From positions 1 through 54,190 of the forward strand of contig NZ_JAGRPF010000152.1 of assembly GCF_020439865.1 (NCBI RefSeq): a stretch of 54,190 nt of DNA, in the 5' to 3' direction. This document shows, in pieces, positions 34,492 to 42,922 of the stretch (positions are counted from its first letter, which is position 1; each line of letters starts with the position of its first letter). The stretch comes from Prosthecobacter sp. Lineage in GTDB: Bacteria; Verrucomicrobiota; Verrucomicrobiia; Verrucomicrobiales; Verrucomicrobiaceae. Under the pieces are notes generated by a model, which was not told the DNA's origin, did no database searches, and worked only from the letters and a program-made list of their open reading frames with translations. The position numbers and the translations under genes are program-made.

Positions 34492-35921
34492 AGACCCATC
34501 ACCTCGTCCTCCTCTGCTGTTTTCTCACCGTCGGCCTCGCGCACGCGCAGCCGCCAAACGTCGTTTACATCATCGCCGATGATCAGACGTATCGCGATTT
34601 CGGCTTCATGGGCAGTCAGGATGCGCTGACGCCGCACATCGACAAACTGGCGGCGCAGTCGGCACGGTTCGTGAACGGCTATGTACCCACGAGTTTGTGC
34701 AGCCCGTCGCTTGGCGTGATGCTGACCGGACGCTATCCGCATCAAAGCGGACTGCATTACAATCACCCACCGCCCGGCAACAGCGGCTTCAACAAGATGT
34801 CATCGGCAGCTGAATATGAGGCGGCACGCAGTCCGGCCTTTGAGATCATTCGTTCACAGTCCACCCTGCCGCGAACGCTCGGCACACTGGGCTATCGCTC
34901 GTTTCAAACCGGCAAGTTCTGGGAGGGGCATTTCTCCAACGCGGGCTTCACAGACGGCATGACGATCTTCCAACCCTCACCGCATCTGAATTACACGGGC
35001 GTCACGCGAGTGCTAAAAGACGGGTCGCAGGCAGCGCACGGCAACGGCGACCACGGACTCGCCATTGGTCGCGAGACAATGCAGCCAATCGCGGATTTCC
35101 TCGACCGCAACGGCAAGACCCAGCCCTTTTTTCTCTGGTATGCACCTTACTTGCCGCATCAGCCCCACGACTCGCCGCAAAAGTATTTCGATCTGCATCG
35201 ACAGCGCGGCGCGGCGGAGCATCGCATCCCGTATCTCGCGTCCGTGAGCCAGTTTGACGACACGGTGGGCGAATTGATGACGATGATCGACCAGCGCGGC
35301 CTGACGAAGGTCACGCTCTTCATCTTCGTCGTGGACAACGGCTGGACGCCTGGCAAGACGCGCATGAAGAAGAGCCCGAAGGAGTTCGAGCACACGCACG
35401 AGAGCAAGTACTCGCCCTTTGAAGATGGCCTCCGCACGCCGATCCTGATCCGCTGGGATGGGCACACGAGGGCGGAGACGCACGAGCAACTTGTCAGCAG
35501 CGTCGATCTTTTGCCCACGGTGCTCGCGGCCATCGGCAAACCGGATGCCATCGCATCACTGTCAGGCCGCAGCCTGTGGTCGGCGGCGATCGGTGAATCC
35601 AAGCTCGAAGACCAGCCCGTGTTTGGCGAAATCTATCCCGGCGATGCCACCAGTCTCGGCCATCCCTCACGCGACATCGCGTATCGCTGGATTCGCAGGG
35701 GCCCGTTGAAGCTGATCGTCCCTCAATCGCAAAAGGGCAAAGCGGCCTGGGGTGACTACCTTACGGACGTTGCCCTGTTCGACGTCGTCGCTGATCCCGA
35801 CGAGAAAACCAATCTTGCCGCGAAGCCGGAGCATGCCGCCGACGTTCAGAAGCTGCGCCGCCAGCTCGACGCCTGGTGGACACCGGGCGATGACTCGCAG
35901 GTGCCCCAACCTCGACGCTGA
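34488..35921 (+). CDS. Exported sulfatase with C-S-P-S-L in place of C-x-P-x-R
   Basis: 477 residues, signal peptide ending GLAHAQ. The first metal site, IIADDQTYRDFGFMG, is normal. The modification motif is C71-S-P-S-Leu75-GVMLTGRYPH: the arginine that normally follows is leucine. Other elements are SFQTGKFWEGHF (GKFW instead of GKWH) and VVDNGWTPGK at the second metal site. The Leu form recurs as a subfamily trait in PVC sulfatases as far as I recall, so this need not be a dead enzyme, but recognition by the maturation enzyme must differ. Coupled by ATGA to the FAD oxidoreductase and followed 2 bases later by another sulfatase. Confidence 0.9.
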   Translation: MKTHHLVLLCCFLTVGLAHAQPPNVVYIIADDQTYRDFGFMGSQDALTPHIDKLAAQSARFVNGYVPTSLCSPSLGVMLTGRYPHQSGLHYNHPPPGNSGFNKMSSAAEYEAARSPAFEIIRSQSTLPRTLGTLGYRSFQTGKFWEGHFSNAGFTDGMTIFQPSPHLNYTGVTRVLKDGSQAAHGNGDHGLAIGRETMQPIADFLDRNGKTQPFFLWYAPYLPHQPHDSPQKYFDLHRQRGAAEHRIPYLASVSQFDDTVGELMTMIDQRGLTKVTLFIFVVDNGWTPGKTRMKKSPKEFEHTHESKYSPFEDGLRTPILIRWDGHTRAETHEQLVSSVDLLPTVLAAIGKPDAIASLSGRSLWSAAIGESKLEDQPVFGEIYPGDATSLGHPSRDIAYRWIRRGPLKLIVPQSQKGKAAWGDYLTDVALFDVVADPDEKTNLAAKPEHAADVQKLRRQLDAWWTPGDDSQVPQPRR

Positions 35922-35923
35922 TC

Positions 35924-37513
35924 ATGAAATCGTTGTTCCTTGCCTGCCTTCTTCCGGCTCTCTTCCTCCCGCTTTCCTCCGATGCGGCGCCGCCGAACAT
36001 TCTTTTCATCTACGCCGATGACTGGGGCTGGGGCGATCTCGCCTGTCACGGACATCCGCATTTGAAGACGCCCCACCTCGACCGGCTCGCAAAGGAGGGC
36101 ACGGACTTCCAGCAGTTCGTCGTGTGCAATCCGGTCTGCTCGCCGAGCCGCACCGCCATCGTCACCGGCCAGTATCCGGCGCGGCATCTCGTGCATCAAC
36201 ACTTCGCCAGTCATGCCGAGAACGAGGCGCGCGGCATGCCCGACTGGCTGGAGCCGAAAGTCACGTTGCTGCCGCGCCTGATGAAAAACGCCGGCTACAC
36301 CACTGCACACTACGGCAAGTGGCACCTCTCTGGTGGCGGCAAGGACATCGATGCGCCATTGCCCACCGAGTACGGCTACGACGATGCCGCCGTGTGGACC
36401 GGTCCGGGGCGCAGTGTGTTTGAAGACACGAGCGTCGAGAAGCAGGCGGGAGATGCGCATGACAAATCCGGCGCGTCGTTTCAAACCATCGCCGCCGCCG
36501 AGCATGTGCTGCGTTTCATTCGCGACGCGAGCGGGAAGAAGCAGCCGTTTTACATCAACTTTTGGCTGCATGAGACGCACCATCTTGTCGCCGCCACAGA
36601 GGAGCAGAAGGCGCCGTATCCCGACACCTCCGAACCGCAGCGCACCTACTATTCCGCCGTCACACGTGCGGATGCGCAGATCGGCCGCGTGCTCGCGCTG
36701 CTGGATGAATTAAAGCTCGCCGACGACACGATCGTCATCTTCTCCAGCGACAACGGTCCTGAGAATTCGATGCCCGAACCCGGGCAGAAGTTCTATTACA
36801 GCGTCGGCACCACCGGCGGACTTCGTGGTCGCAAACGCAGCCTCTACATGGGCGGCGTTAACGTGCCCTTCATCGTGCGCTGGCCCGGCCACGTGCCTGC
36901 CGGACGGGTGGACAAAACGAGCGTCATCGCCGGCGTGGACATGCTGCCGACGCTGCTCGCTGCCAGCGGCATTCCTCTGCCCGCCGGTTATCAAAGCGAC
37001 GGCCTCAATGTGCTCGCCGCTTTCAACGGCGAGCCCTTCACACGTCCGCAACCGCTGTTCTGGGAATGGCGCGGCCCGAACTCCCATGAGGCCGACTGGC
37101 CGCAGCTCGCCATGCGCGACGGCTTCTTCACGCTGCTCATGAAGCACGATGGCTCGCACGCCGAACTCTACGATCTCACCAAGGATCGCGGACAGGAGAA
37201 CGACCTCGTCACCGCACAGCCCGAACGTGTCGCCAACATGACGACGGCCCTGCGCGCCTGGCAGCAAACGCTGCCCGTTACCACGCCGCCACCTGCTCCC
37301 ACACCGCGCAAAGCACCGCCGGCCACGCCTTCCAAGCCTGCACCTGACCGCGCCGCTGTCTTTAAGAAGTGGGACAAGGACGCGGACGGCATCCTCACGC
37401 TCGAAGAATACACCAACGGCCTCTCCAAAAAGGAGAACGCAGCCCAGCGCTTCAAGAACTTCGACAAAAACGGCGACGGCAAGCTGACACGCGATGAATT
37501 CGTGACGCCGTGA
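35924..37513 (+). CDS. Exported sulfatase with C-terminal EF-hand pair
   Basis: 529 residues, signal ending LSSDAAP. The core is typical: IYADDWGWGDLACHG, C72-S-P-S-R-TAIVTGQYP, HYGKWHLSGG and IFSSDNGPENS. After a Pro/Ala linker (PPPAPTPRKAPPATPSKPAP), the last 54 residues hold two complete EF-hand loops, DKDADGILTLEE (484-495) and DKNGDGKLTRDE (514-525). These should bind calcium and could act in docking, stability or attachment, comparable in principle to dockerin-like modules. It starts 2 bases after the preceding sulfatase stop and overlaps the open frame of the next gene, so it belongs to the same transcription unit as the FAD oxidoreductase. Confidence 0.95.
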   Translation: MKSLFLACLLPALFLPLSSDAAPPNILFIYADDWGWGDLACHGHPHLKTPHLDRLAKEGTDFQQFVVCNPVCSPSRTAIVTGQYPARHLVHQHFASHAENEARGMPDWLEPKVTLLPRLMKNAGYTTAHYGKWHLSGGGKDIDAPLPTEYGYDDAAVWTGPGRSVFEDTSVEKQAGDAHDKSGASFQTIAAAEHVLRFIRDASGKKQPFYINFWLHETHHLVAATEEQKAPYPDTSEPQRTYYSAVTRADAQIGRVLALLDELKLADDTIVIFSSDNGPENSMPEPGQKFYYSVGTTGGLRGRKRSLYMGGVNVPFIVRWPGHVPAGRVDKTSVIAGVDMLPTLLAASGIPLPAGYQSDGLNVLAAFNGEPFTRPQPLFWEWRGPNSHEADWPQLAMRDGFFTLLMKHDGSHAELYDLTKDRGQENDLVTAQPERVANMTTALRAWQQTLPVTTPPPAPTPRKAPPATPSKPAPDRAAVFKKWDKDADGILTLEEYTNGLSKKENAAQRFKNFDKNGDGKLTRDEFVTP

Positions 37514-37531
37514 CGTCTGCGAGTCGTTTGT

Positions 37532-37557
37532 TGGAACAACCCGCCGGGTCCTTCGTT
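37532..37557 (+). promoter_or_regulatory. ECF-sigma-like promoter of the sulfatase at 37567
   Basis: TGGAACAAC begins at 37532 and CGTT lies at 37554-37557, in the same 26-base frame as the other motifs, ending 9 bases before ATG 37567. It uses TGGA rather than TGAA, a slightly weaker match. It would start a transcript inside the long co-directional sulfatase series. Confidence 0.4.
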
Positions 37558-37566
37558 TTCCATCCC

Positions 37567-39003
37567 ATGCACCGCATCTTCATCGCCCTGCTCCTTCTGA
37601 CGTCGTCTGCTCTGGCCACCAAACCCAACATCATCTTCGTCATGGCCGACGACATGGGCTGGGGGCAGACCGGATATCGCGGGCATCCGGTGCTCAAGAC
37701 TCCGAACATCGATGCGATGGCGGCCAACGGGCTGCGCCTTGACCGATTCTATGCCGGATGTCCCGTTTGCTCGCCGACGCGTGCCAGCGTGCTCACCGGA
37801 CGTTCTCCAGATCGCGCAGGCGTGTTGAGCCACGGCTATGCGCTGCGTCTGCAGGAGAAGACGATCTCGCAGGCGCTCAAGGCCGCGGGATATGTGACCG
37901 GTCATTTCGGCAAATGGCATCTCGACGGCTTCAAAGGACCGGGTGCTCCAATCTTGAAGGATGATCCACGCAGCCCGGGTGCGTTTGCCTTCGATGAATG
38001 GACGTCGGTGACGAATTTCTACGATCAGAACCCGCTCATGTCCCGTGAGGGCGAGTTCGTGGACTTCAAAGGCGATTCATCCGATGTCGTGGTCGATGAG
38101 GCGCTGAAGTTCATCGAGAAACATCACTCCGGCGACAAGCCGCTCTTCACCGTCATCTGGTACGGCACACCGCACGCGCCGTTCAAGGCGCTCGAAGCCG
38201 ACAAGGCGGAGTTCGGCGCACTGGACAAGTCGTCGCAGGATCACTACGGCGAACTCGTCGCGCTGGATCGCAGCCTCGGCAAACTGCGGCAGAAACTGCG
38301 CGACTTTGGCATCGCCGACAATACGCTGCTCGTCTTCAACAGCGACAACGGTGGACTGCCCGGCATCAAGCCGGAAACCGTGGGCGGCCTGCGCGGCTTC
38401 AAAGGCAGCGTGTTCGAAGGCGGCCTGCGCGTGCCGGGCATCATCGAGTGGCCGTCAGTGATCAAACCGCGTGTCACCAACCACGCCGCCTGCACGATGG
38501 ACCTGTTTCCCACTGTCGCGGATGTGCTCGGCCTGTCTGACGACGTGATAGTCAAGCCGGTCGATGGCGTGAGCCTGAAGCCGCTCTTCGCCGGAGAGAT
38601 CGGCGATCGGAAGCAGGCCATCCCGTTCCGCTTCGGCACCAAGGCCGCACTGACCGGCCAGCGCTACAAGATCCTCACCGAGAACCTCGGCAAAGGAGAG
38701 TTCCAGTTTTACGATCTGGAAACGGATCCGAACGAGACGAAGGACATCAGCAAGGAGCAGCCGGAGATGTTTGAGAAGATGAAGAAGGATCTGCTCGCGT
38801 GGAATGCCTCGGTCGATGCCAGTTTCGCGGGCAAAGATTACCCCGAAGGCAAGGTCACGCCGCCCGATCCTGAATCGATTCCATGGACCGAATTTCCCGG
38901 CTACAAGCCCTTCCTCGAAGAGTGGTCGAAGCGTTGGGAATACGAAAGCGCCATCAAAGGTGCGACGAAGGGTGGCAAGAAAAAGAAGAACAAGAGCGAA
39001 TGA
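37567..39003 (+). CDS. Exported arylsulfatase-like sulfatase
   Basis: 478 residues from ATG 37567, where a signal peptide begins (MHRIFIALLLLTSSALAT); a GTG at 37510 in the same frame overlaps the previous gene but would bury the signal. Motifs: MADDMGWGQTGYRG, C68-S-P-T-R-ASVLTGRSP, HFGKWHLDG and FNSDNGGLPG. The C terminus is lysine-rich (KGGKKKKNKSE). Separated from the next sulfatase by only 7 bases. An ECF-like motif precedes it, so it may have its own promoter in addition to read-through from upstream. Confidence 0.95.
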   Translation: MHRIFIALLLLTSSALATKPNIIFVMADDMGWGQTGYRGHPVLKTPNIDAMAANGLRLDRFYAGCPVCSPTRASVLTGRSPDRAGVLSHGYALRLQEKTISQALKAAGYVTGHFGKWHLDGFKGPGAPILKDDPRSPGAFAFDEWTSVTNFYDQNPLMSREGEFVDFKGDSSDVVVDEALKFIEKHHSGDKPLFTVIWYGTPHAPFKALEADKAEFGALDKSSQDHYGELVALDRSLGKLRQKLRDFGIADNTLLVFNSDNGGLPGIKPETVGGLRGFKGSVFEGGLRVPGIIEWPSVIKPRVTNHAACTMDLFPTVADVLGLSDDVIVKPVDGVSLKPLFAGEIGDRKQAIPFRFGTKAALTGQRYKILTENLGKGEFQFYDLETDPNETKDISKEQPEMFEKMKKDLLAWNASVDASFAGKDYPEGKVTPPDPESIPWTEFPGYKPFLEEWSKRWEYESAIKGATKGGKKKKNKSE

Positions 39004-39010
39004 CCTGCCT

Positions 39011-40447
39011 ATGAAAACCTGGATCGCACTGGTTTTGCTGCTGTTCACTGCCGTATGTCCCGTTCACGCCACGCCGCCGAACATTGTCTTCATCATGCTC
39101 GACAACGTCGGGCAGGAGTGGTTCGGGTGCTACGGAAGCGAAGAAGGCTGCACGCCGCAGATCGACCGGCTCGCGGCCACAGGCATGCGTGTCGAGCACT
39201 GCTACACGCCGTCGGTCTGCGGACCGAGCCGCACGGTGTTGCTCACGGGGCGCTATCCGCACAGCACTGGTTTTCGCCTGCATCACGATGCCGCGCTCTA
39301 CAGCGGCGGCGGGTTGGATCCGAAGCGTGAGATTCTTTTCCCGCGCCTGTTTCGCGAGGCCGGCTTCGCCACCTGCATCGCCGGCAAGTGGCAGGTGAAC
39401 AATCTCTACGACGAGCCGGATGTGCTCACCCGGCACGGCTTTGACGAGCAGCTCGTGTGGCCCGGCAGCCTCGACACGAACAAAGTCAAGGGCGCCGATC
39501 TCGCGAAGTACTGGGACGCGGTGAAACGCGAAGACGCACCGGAGACGACCGCCTACATTCAGAACATCGAAAGCCGCTACTGGGATCCCGTTTTTCTGCG
39601 AAACGGCAAACGCGAAGTGCATCCCGGCAAGTTCGGACCGGACATCACGCAGGAGTTTGTCTTCGACTTCCTGAAGCGGCATCGCGACAAGCCGTTCATG
39701 CTCTACTACCCGATGGTGCTCACGCATGGCGCCACCTACACGCTGCCGGTCGTGCCCACGCCGGATCATCAGGAGACCGGTCTGTCGCATGAGCAAATGT
39801 TCGCCAACATGCTGCGCTACGCGGACAAGCAGGTCGGCCAGTTCGTCGATGAACTCGACAAGCTCGGTCTGCGCGACAACACGATCGTCTTCGTCGCCAG
39901 CGACAACGGCACCGAGAAGAGTTTCCACGCACGGCGCAACGGCCGCGACGTGACCGGCGGACTTTACTCGCTAACCGAGGCCGGCAGCGATGTCGTCCTG
40001 CTGGCGAACAGCCCCAAGCTCGTGCCCGCCGGTCGCGTGCTGCCACTCGCGGACTTCACCGATCTCTATCCAACCTTCTGTGAACTCGCCGATGTGCCGC
40101 TTTCGCCAAAGCACAAGGTGGATGGCAAATCCTTCGCCCAGTTCCTGCTCGGCAAGACGGATAAGACACCTCGCGAGTGGATTCTGAACGAGTACGACAA
40201 GGACCGCGTCGTACGCGACACGCAGTTCAAGCTCTACAGCGACGGCCGCTTCTTCGATGCGAACGCCGATCCCGCCGAGCAGCACAACATCGCGAGCAGC
40301 GACGCCACCGATCACCGCACCGCCCATGAGAAACTGCAGCGCGTGCTCGATTCACTTCCGCCTGATGTCGAGCCGCCCTTCCTGCTGCGCAGCCAGTCGG
40401 GATTCAAATTGCGCACAGCGGAGCGAATGAAGAAGCTCAGCCAATAA
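39011..40447 (+). CDS. Exported sulfatase with GKWQ variant
   Basis: 478 residues from ATG 39011 (signal MKTWIALVLLLFTAVCPVHA). The first metal site is IMLDNVGQEWFGCYG, with Asp-Asn in place of Asp-Asp. The modification motif C70-G-P-S-R-TVLLTGRYPH is canonical. The usual GKWH is GKWQVNN, so the active-site histidine near the sulfate is glutamine. The second site reads VASDNGTEKSFHARRNGRD. These changes together suggest a subfamily with altered active-site chemistry rather than random decay, since the frame is intact. It lies 7 bases after one sulfatase and 15 before an esterase. Confidence 0.92.
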   Translation: MKTWIALVLLLFTAVCPVHATPPNIVFIMLDNVGQEWFGCYGSEEGCTPQIDRLAATGMRVEHCYTPSVCGPSRTVLLTGRYPHSTGFRLHHDAALYSGGGLDPKREILFPRLFREAGFATCIAGKWQVNNLYDEPDVLTRHGFDEQLVWPGSLDTNKVKGADLAKYWDAVKREDAPETTAYIQNIESRYWDPVFLRNGKREVHPGKFGPDITQEFVFDFLKRHRDKPFMLYYPMVLTHGATYTLPVVPTPDHQETGLSHEQMFANMLRYADKQVGQFVDELDKLGLRDNTIVFVASDNGTEKSFHARRNGRDVTGGLYSLTEAGSDVVLLANSPKLVPAGRVLPLADFTDLYPTFCELADVPLSPKHKVDGKSFAQFLLGKTDKTPREWILNEYDKDRVVRDTQFKLYSDGRFFDANADPAEQHNIASSDATDHRTAHEKLQRVLDSLPPDVEPPFLLRSQSGFKLRTAERMKKLSQ

Positions 40448-40462
40448 CATTCACGACACCGC

Positions 40463-41314
40463 ATGAAGCCTTGGTCGCTGTTGCTCTCGCTACTTCTCTT
40501 CGGCTCCGCATCATCGTCTGCTGCCGAGAAACCCATCGTGCTGTGGCCGGAAGGTGCGCCGGGCGCACTCGGCACCGCCGCAAAGGACATTCCGACGCTC
40601 ACGCCCTATGTGCCCGCGAAGGCGAGCGGCGCAGCGATGCTGCTCATTCCTGGTGGCAGCTACTCCGGCATTTACGAAGGGCAGGCGGAACCGTTTGCGC
40701 TTTGGCTCAATGAGCAAGGCATCACCGCCTTCGTGCTGCGTTACCGTCTCGGAAGCGCGGGCTATCGCTATCCGGCGCAGCTTCAGGATGCCGTTGAGGC
40801 GATGCGCCAGATTCGGGCCGGTGCGACGAAGTGGAAGATCGATCCGAAGCGCATCGGCGTGATGGGATTCTCTGCCGGCGGCCATCTTGTCTCCACCCTG
40901 ATCAACCGTCCTGAGGACGGTGAGATCGAAGGACGCACGCCCAGTGTCAGCCCGCGTCCGGATCTCGCGATCCTCTGCTATCCGGTCATCAGCATGATCA
41001 CGAAACCACACGGCACCTCGCGGCGAATGCTGATCGGTGATGAACCTGAGGAGAAGTTGATTCGCCAAACATCCAGCGAACTTCAGGTGCACGCCGGTCT
41101 GCCTCCCTGCTTCCTCTGGCATACGACCGAGGACAAACTGGTGCCGGTCGAACATGCCCAGCTCTACGCTGCCGCTTTGCATCAACACGGCATCCCGCAT
41201 GAACTTCATCTCTATCAGCACGGTGACCACGGCACCGGGCTCATCGGCACACAGCATCCCTGGTTCGCCGATTTGTTGTTCTGGCTCAAGGCGCAGGGTT
41301 TCATTGCGAAATAA
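40463..41314 (+). CDS. Exported alpha/beta-hydrolase esterase (acetyl-xylan-esterase-like)
   Basis: 283 residues, signal peptide ending SASSSAAE. Features: VLWPEGAPG at the mature start, the oxyanion region LLIPGGSYSG, nucleophile Ser137 in VMGFSAGGHL, and the acid/His region with WHTTEDKLVP and HGDHGTGL near the C terminus. This is the BD-FAE/CE-type esterase family found with polysaccharide lyases and hydrolases, removing acetyl or similar groups from glycans; the actual acyl group is unknown. It starts 15 bases after a sulfatase stop and is probably the last gene of that unit, since the next sulfatase has its own promoter-like motif. Confidence 0.9.
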   Translation: MKPWSLLLSLLLFGSASSSAAEKPIVLWPEGAPGALGTAAKDIPTLTPYVPAKASGAAMLLIPGGSYSGIYEGQAEPFALWLNEQGITAFVLRYRLGSAGYRYPAQLQDAVEAMRQIRAGATKWKIDPKRIGVMGFSAGGHLVSTLINRPEDGEIEGRTPSVSPRPDLAILCYPVISMITKPHGTSRRMLIGDEPEEKLIRQTSSELQVHAGLPPCFLWHTTEDKLVPVEHAQLYAAALHQHGIPHELHLYQHGDHGTGLIGTQHPWFADLLFWLKAQGFIAK

Positions 41315-41360
41315 AAGGAGGCCGTTGGGGGACTTGCGGAGCTTCTCCGTGGCATCTTCC

Positions 41361-41386
41361 TGACACAACTTTGCCTTCCTCGCGTT
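41361..41386 (+). promoter_or_regulatory. ECF-sigma-like promoter of the sulfatase at 41399
   Basis: TGACACAAC starts at 41361 and CGTT covers 41383-41386, in the shared 26-base frame, 12 bases before ATG 41399. After CGTT comes CACAG, identical to the motif before 13660. A small inverted repeat, CGGAG/CTCCG, lies upstream (41337-41349) and may belong to the preceding unit's 3' end. Confidence 0.5.
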
Positions 41387-41398
41387 CACAGACATTCC

Positions 41399-42877
41399 AT
41401 GAAGTCCTCGTTGCTCAGTCTCGTGCTTTTCTTCAGCATCTCGTCGCTTATCGCAGCGGCGCCGAACTTCGTCTGGATCATCGCGGATGACATGTCGCCG
41501 GACACAGGCGCCTACGGGCTGAAGGATGTGAGCACGCCGAATCTCGACCGCCTCGCAGCGGAGGGACGGCGTTACACACGCGCCTATGCAAGCGCCCCCG
41601 TGTGCAGCGCGTCGCGTTCGGCCTTCATTCTCGGCTGTTATCAAACGACCACCGGATTGCATCCGCATGACGCGGAGAATCCGCAGCCGCTGATGGCCCC
41701 CTACCGTCACCTGCCGGGGCTACTGCGGGACGCGGGATGGTTTGTGACGAATGCGCCGGCACCAGGCGGGCTGCGCAACGGCAAGCTCATCAAGAAGGCG
41801 AAAACGCACTACAACTTCAAACACGATGCAGCGGAGATGTATGACGGCGACGACTGGCGGAAACGAAAGCCAGGACAGCCATTCTTCGCGCAGTTTCAGA
41901 TTCCCGAGCCGCATCGCCCGTTTCCGATTCCTGAGAGCTACGACGAAGCGAAACTCAACGCGATCCAGATTCCTCCGAACTATCCCGATCACCCGCTCAT
42001 TCGTCGTGACTGGTATGCGTATCAGCGCAGCGTCGAGATGGTGGATCACCGCGTCGGCGTGATCCTCGACCAGTTGAAGGAAGAAGAAGTTCTCGACAAC
42101 ACTGTCGTCATGTTCTTCGCCGATCACGGTCGCCCGATGCCATGGGGCAAGCAGTGGCTCAGCGTCGAGGGACTGCAGGTGCCGCTGATCATGCGCGGTC
42201 CGGGCATCGAGGCGAACAGCGTCGAGAACCGCCTCGTGAGTCTGATCGATCTCGCACCGTCGATGCTTCAGCTCGTCGGGCTGCCGATCCCGACGTGGAT
42301 GGAAGGCCGGGCGATCCTGCGTGGCGAATTCCCGGAGCGCAGCACGCTGTTTGCCGCACGCGACCGCTGTGGTGACGCGATGGACCGCATCCGCGCGGTG
42401 ATCGGCACGGAGTCGCTGCTGGTTCGGAACTTCCAGCCCTCACGTTCGCGTCTCAACTGGTCCGGCTACAAGGAGGCCAGCTATCCCGGCATGCCGCTGC
42501 TGCGCGTGCTGAGCAAGTCCGGCGGTTTGAACGACTTTCAAGCGCAGTGGCTCACGCCTACCCGCCCGGAGATCGAATTCTATGATCTCAAGACCGATCC
42601 GCAGGGACTGCACAACATCGCCGGCGAGCCCGCAGTGAGCACCAAGATCGAATCCATGCGTGCCGCGATGGACACGTGGATCCAAACGAGTCCGGATCGT
42701 GGTGCGCAGGGAGATCCCGTTACCGAGCCGCCGCTCGCCACGATTCAGAAGGAAAAACGTGCCGACTACCAGCGCACCTGGAAAGCCCGCCTGAAAAAAG
42801 CCGAACCCACCGATGCCGAGCGCGTGGCGTGGTGGATGCAGGCCTACGGTCTGCCCGCGAAGGATCCGATCCCGTGA
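41399..42877 (+). CDS. Exported sulfatase with C-S-A-S-R motif, sulfamidase-like
   Basis: 492 residues, signal ending SSLIAAAP. Motifs: IIADDMSPDTGAYG, C69-S-A-S-R-SAFILGCYQ (Ala in place of Pro at +2), KKAKTHYNF in place of GKWH, and FFADHGRPMPWGKQW at the second metal site. The latter, and the 'PHRPF' type segment EPHRPFPIPESYDE, resemble N-sulfoglucosamine-sulfohydrolase relatives. Ala at this position is known for some sulfatases handled by anaerobic-type maturases, so the enzyme may depend on a different maturation route. There is a 45-base gap to the following sulfatase, containing another promoter-like motif. Confidence 0.93.
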   Translation: MKSSLLSLVLFFSISSLIAAAPNFVWIIADDMSPDTGAYGLKDVSTPNLDRLAAEGRRYTRAYASAPVCSASRSAFILGCYQTTTGLHPHDAENPQPLMAPYRHLPGLLRDAGWFVTNAPAPGGLRNGKLIKKAKTHYNFKHDAAEMYDGDDWRKRKPGQPFFAQFQIPEPHRPFPIPESYDEAKLNAIQIPPNYPDHPLIRRDWYAYQRSVEMVDHRVGVILDQLKEEEVLDNTVVMFFADHGRPMPWGKQWLSVEGLQVPLIMRGPGIEANSVENRLVSLIDLAPSMLQLVGLPIPTWMEGRAILRGEFPERSTLFAARDRCGDAMDRIRAVIGTESLLVRNFQPSRSRLNWSGYKEASYPGMPLLRVLSKSGGLNDFQAQWLTPTRPEIEFYDLKTDPQGLHNIAGEPAVSTKIESMRAAMDTWIQTSPDRGAQGDPVTEPPLATIQKEKRADYQRTWKARLKKAEPTDAERVAWWMQAYGLPAKDPIP

Positions 42878-42885
42878 TCTTCGGA

Positions 42886-42911
42886 GGAAGATTGCCCCCC
42901 TCGCATCCGTT
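42886..42911 (+). promoter_or_regulatory. ECF-sigma-like promoter of the sulfatase at 42923
   Basis: GGAAGATTG begins at 42886 and CGTT covers 42908-42911, in the common 26-base frame, 11 bases before ATG 42923. The first base is G instead of T. AGAGG lies four bases before the ATG, too near to be a classical Shine-Dalgarno. Confidence 0.4.
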
Positions 42912-42922
42912 CGCAGAGGTTC

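Noticed and set aside
41337..41349. CGGAG/CTCCG inverted repeat as terminator of the esterase gene
   Set aside because: Stem of only five pairs, no T-tract; termination cannot be claimed.
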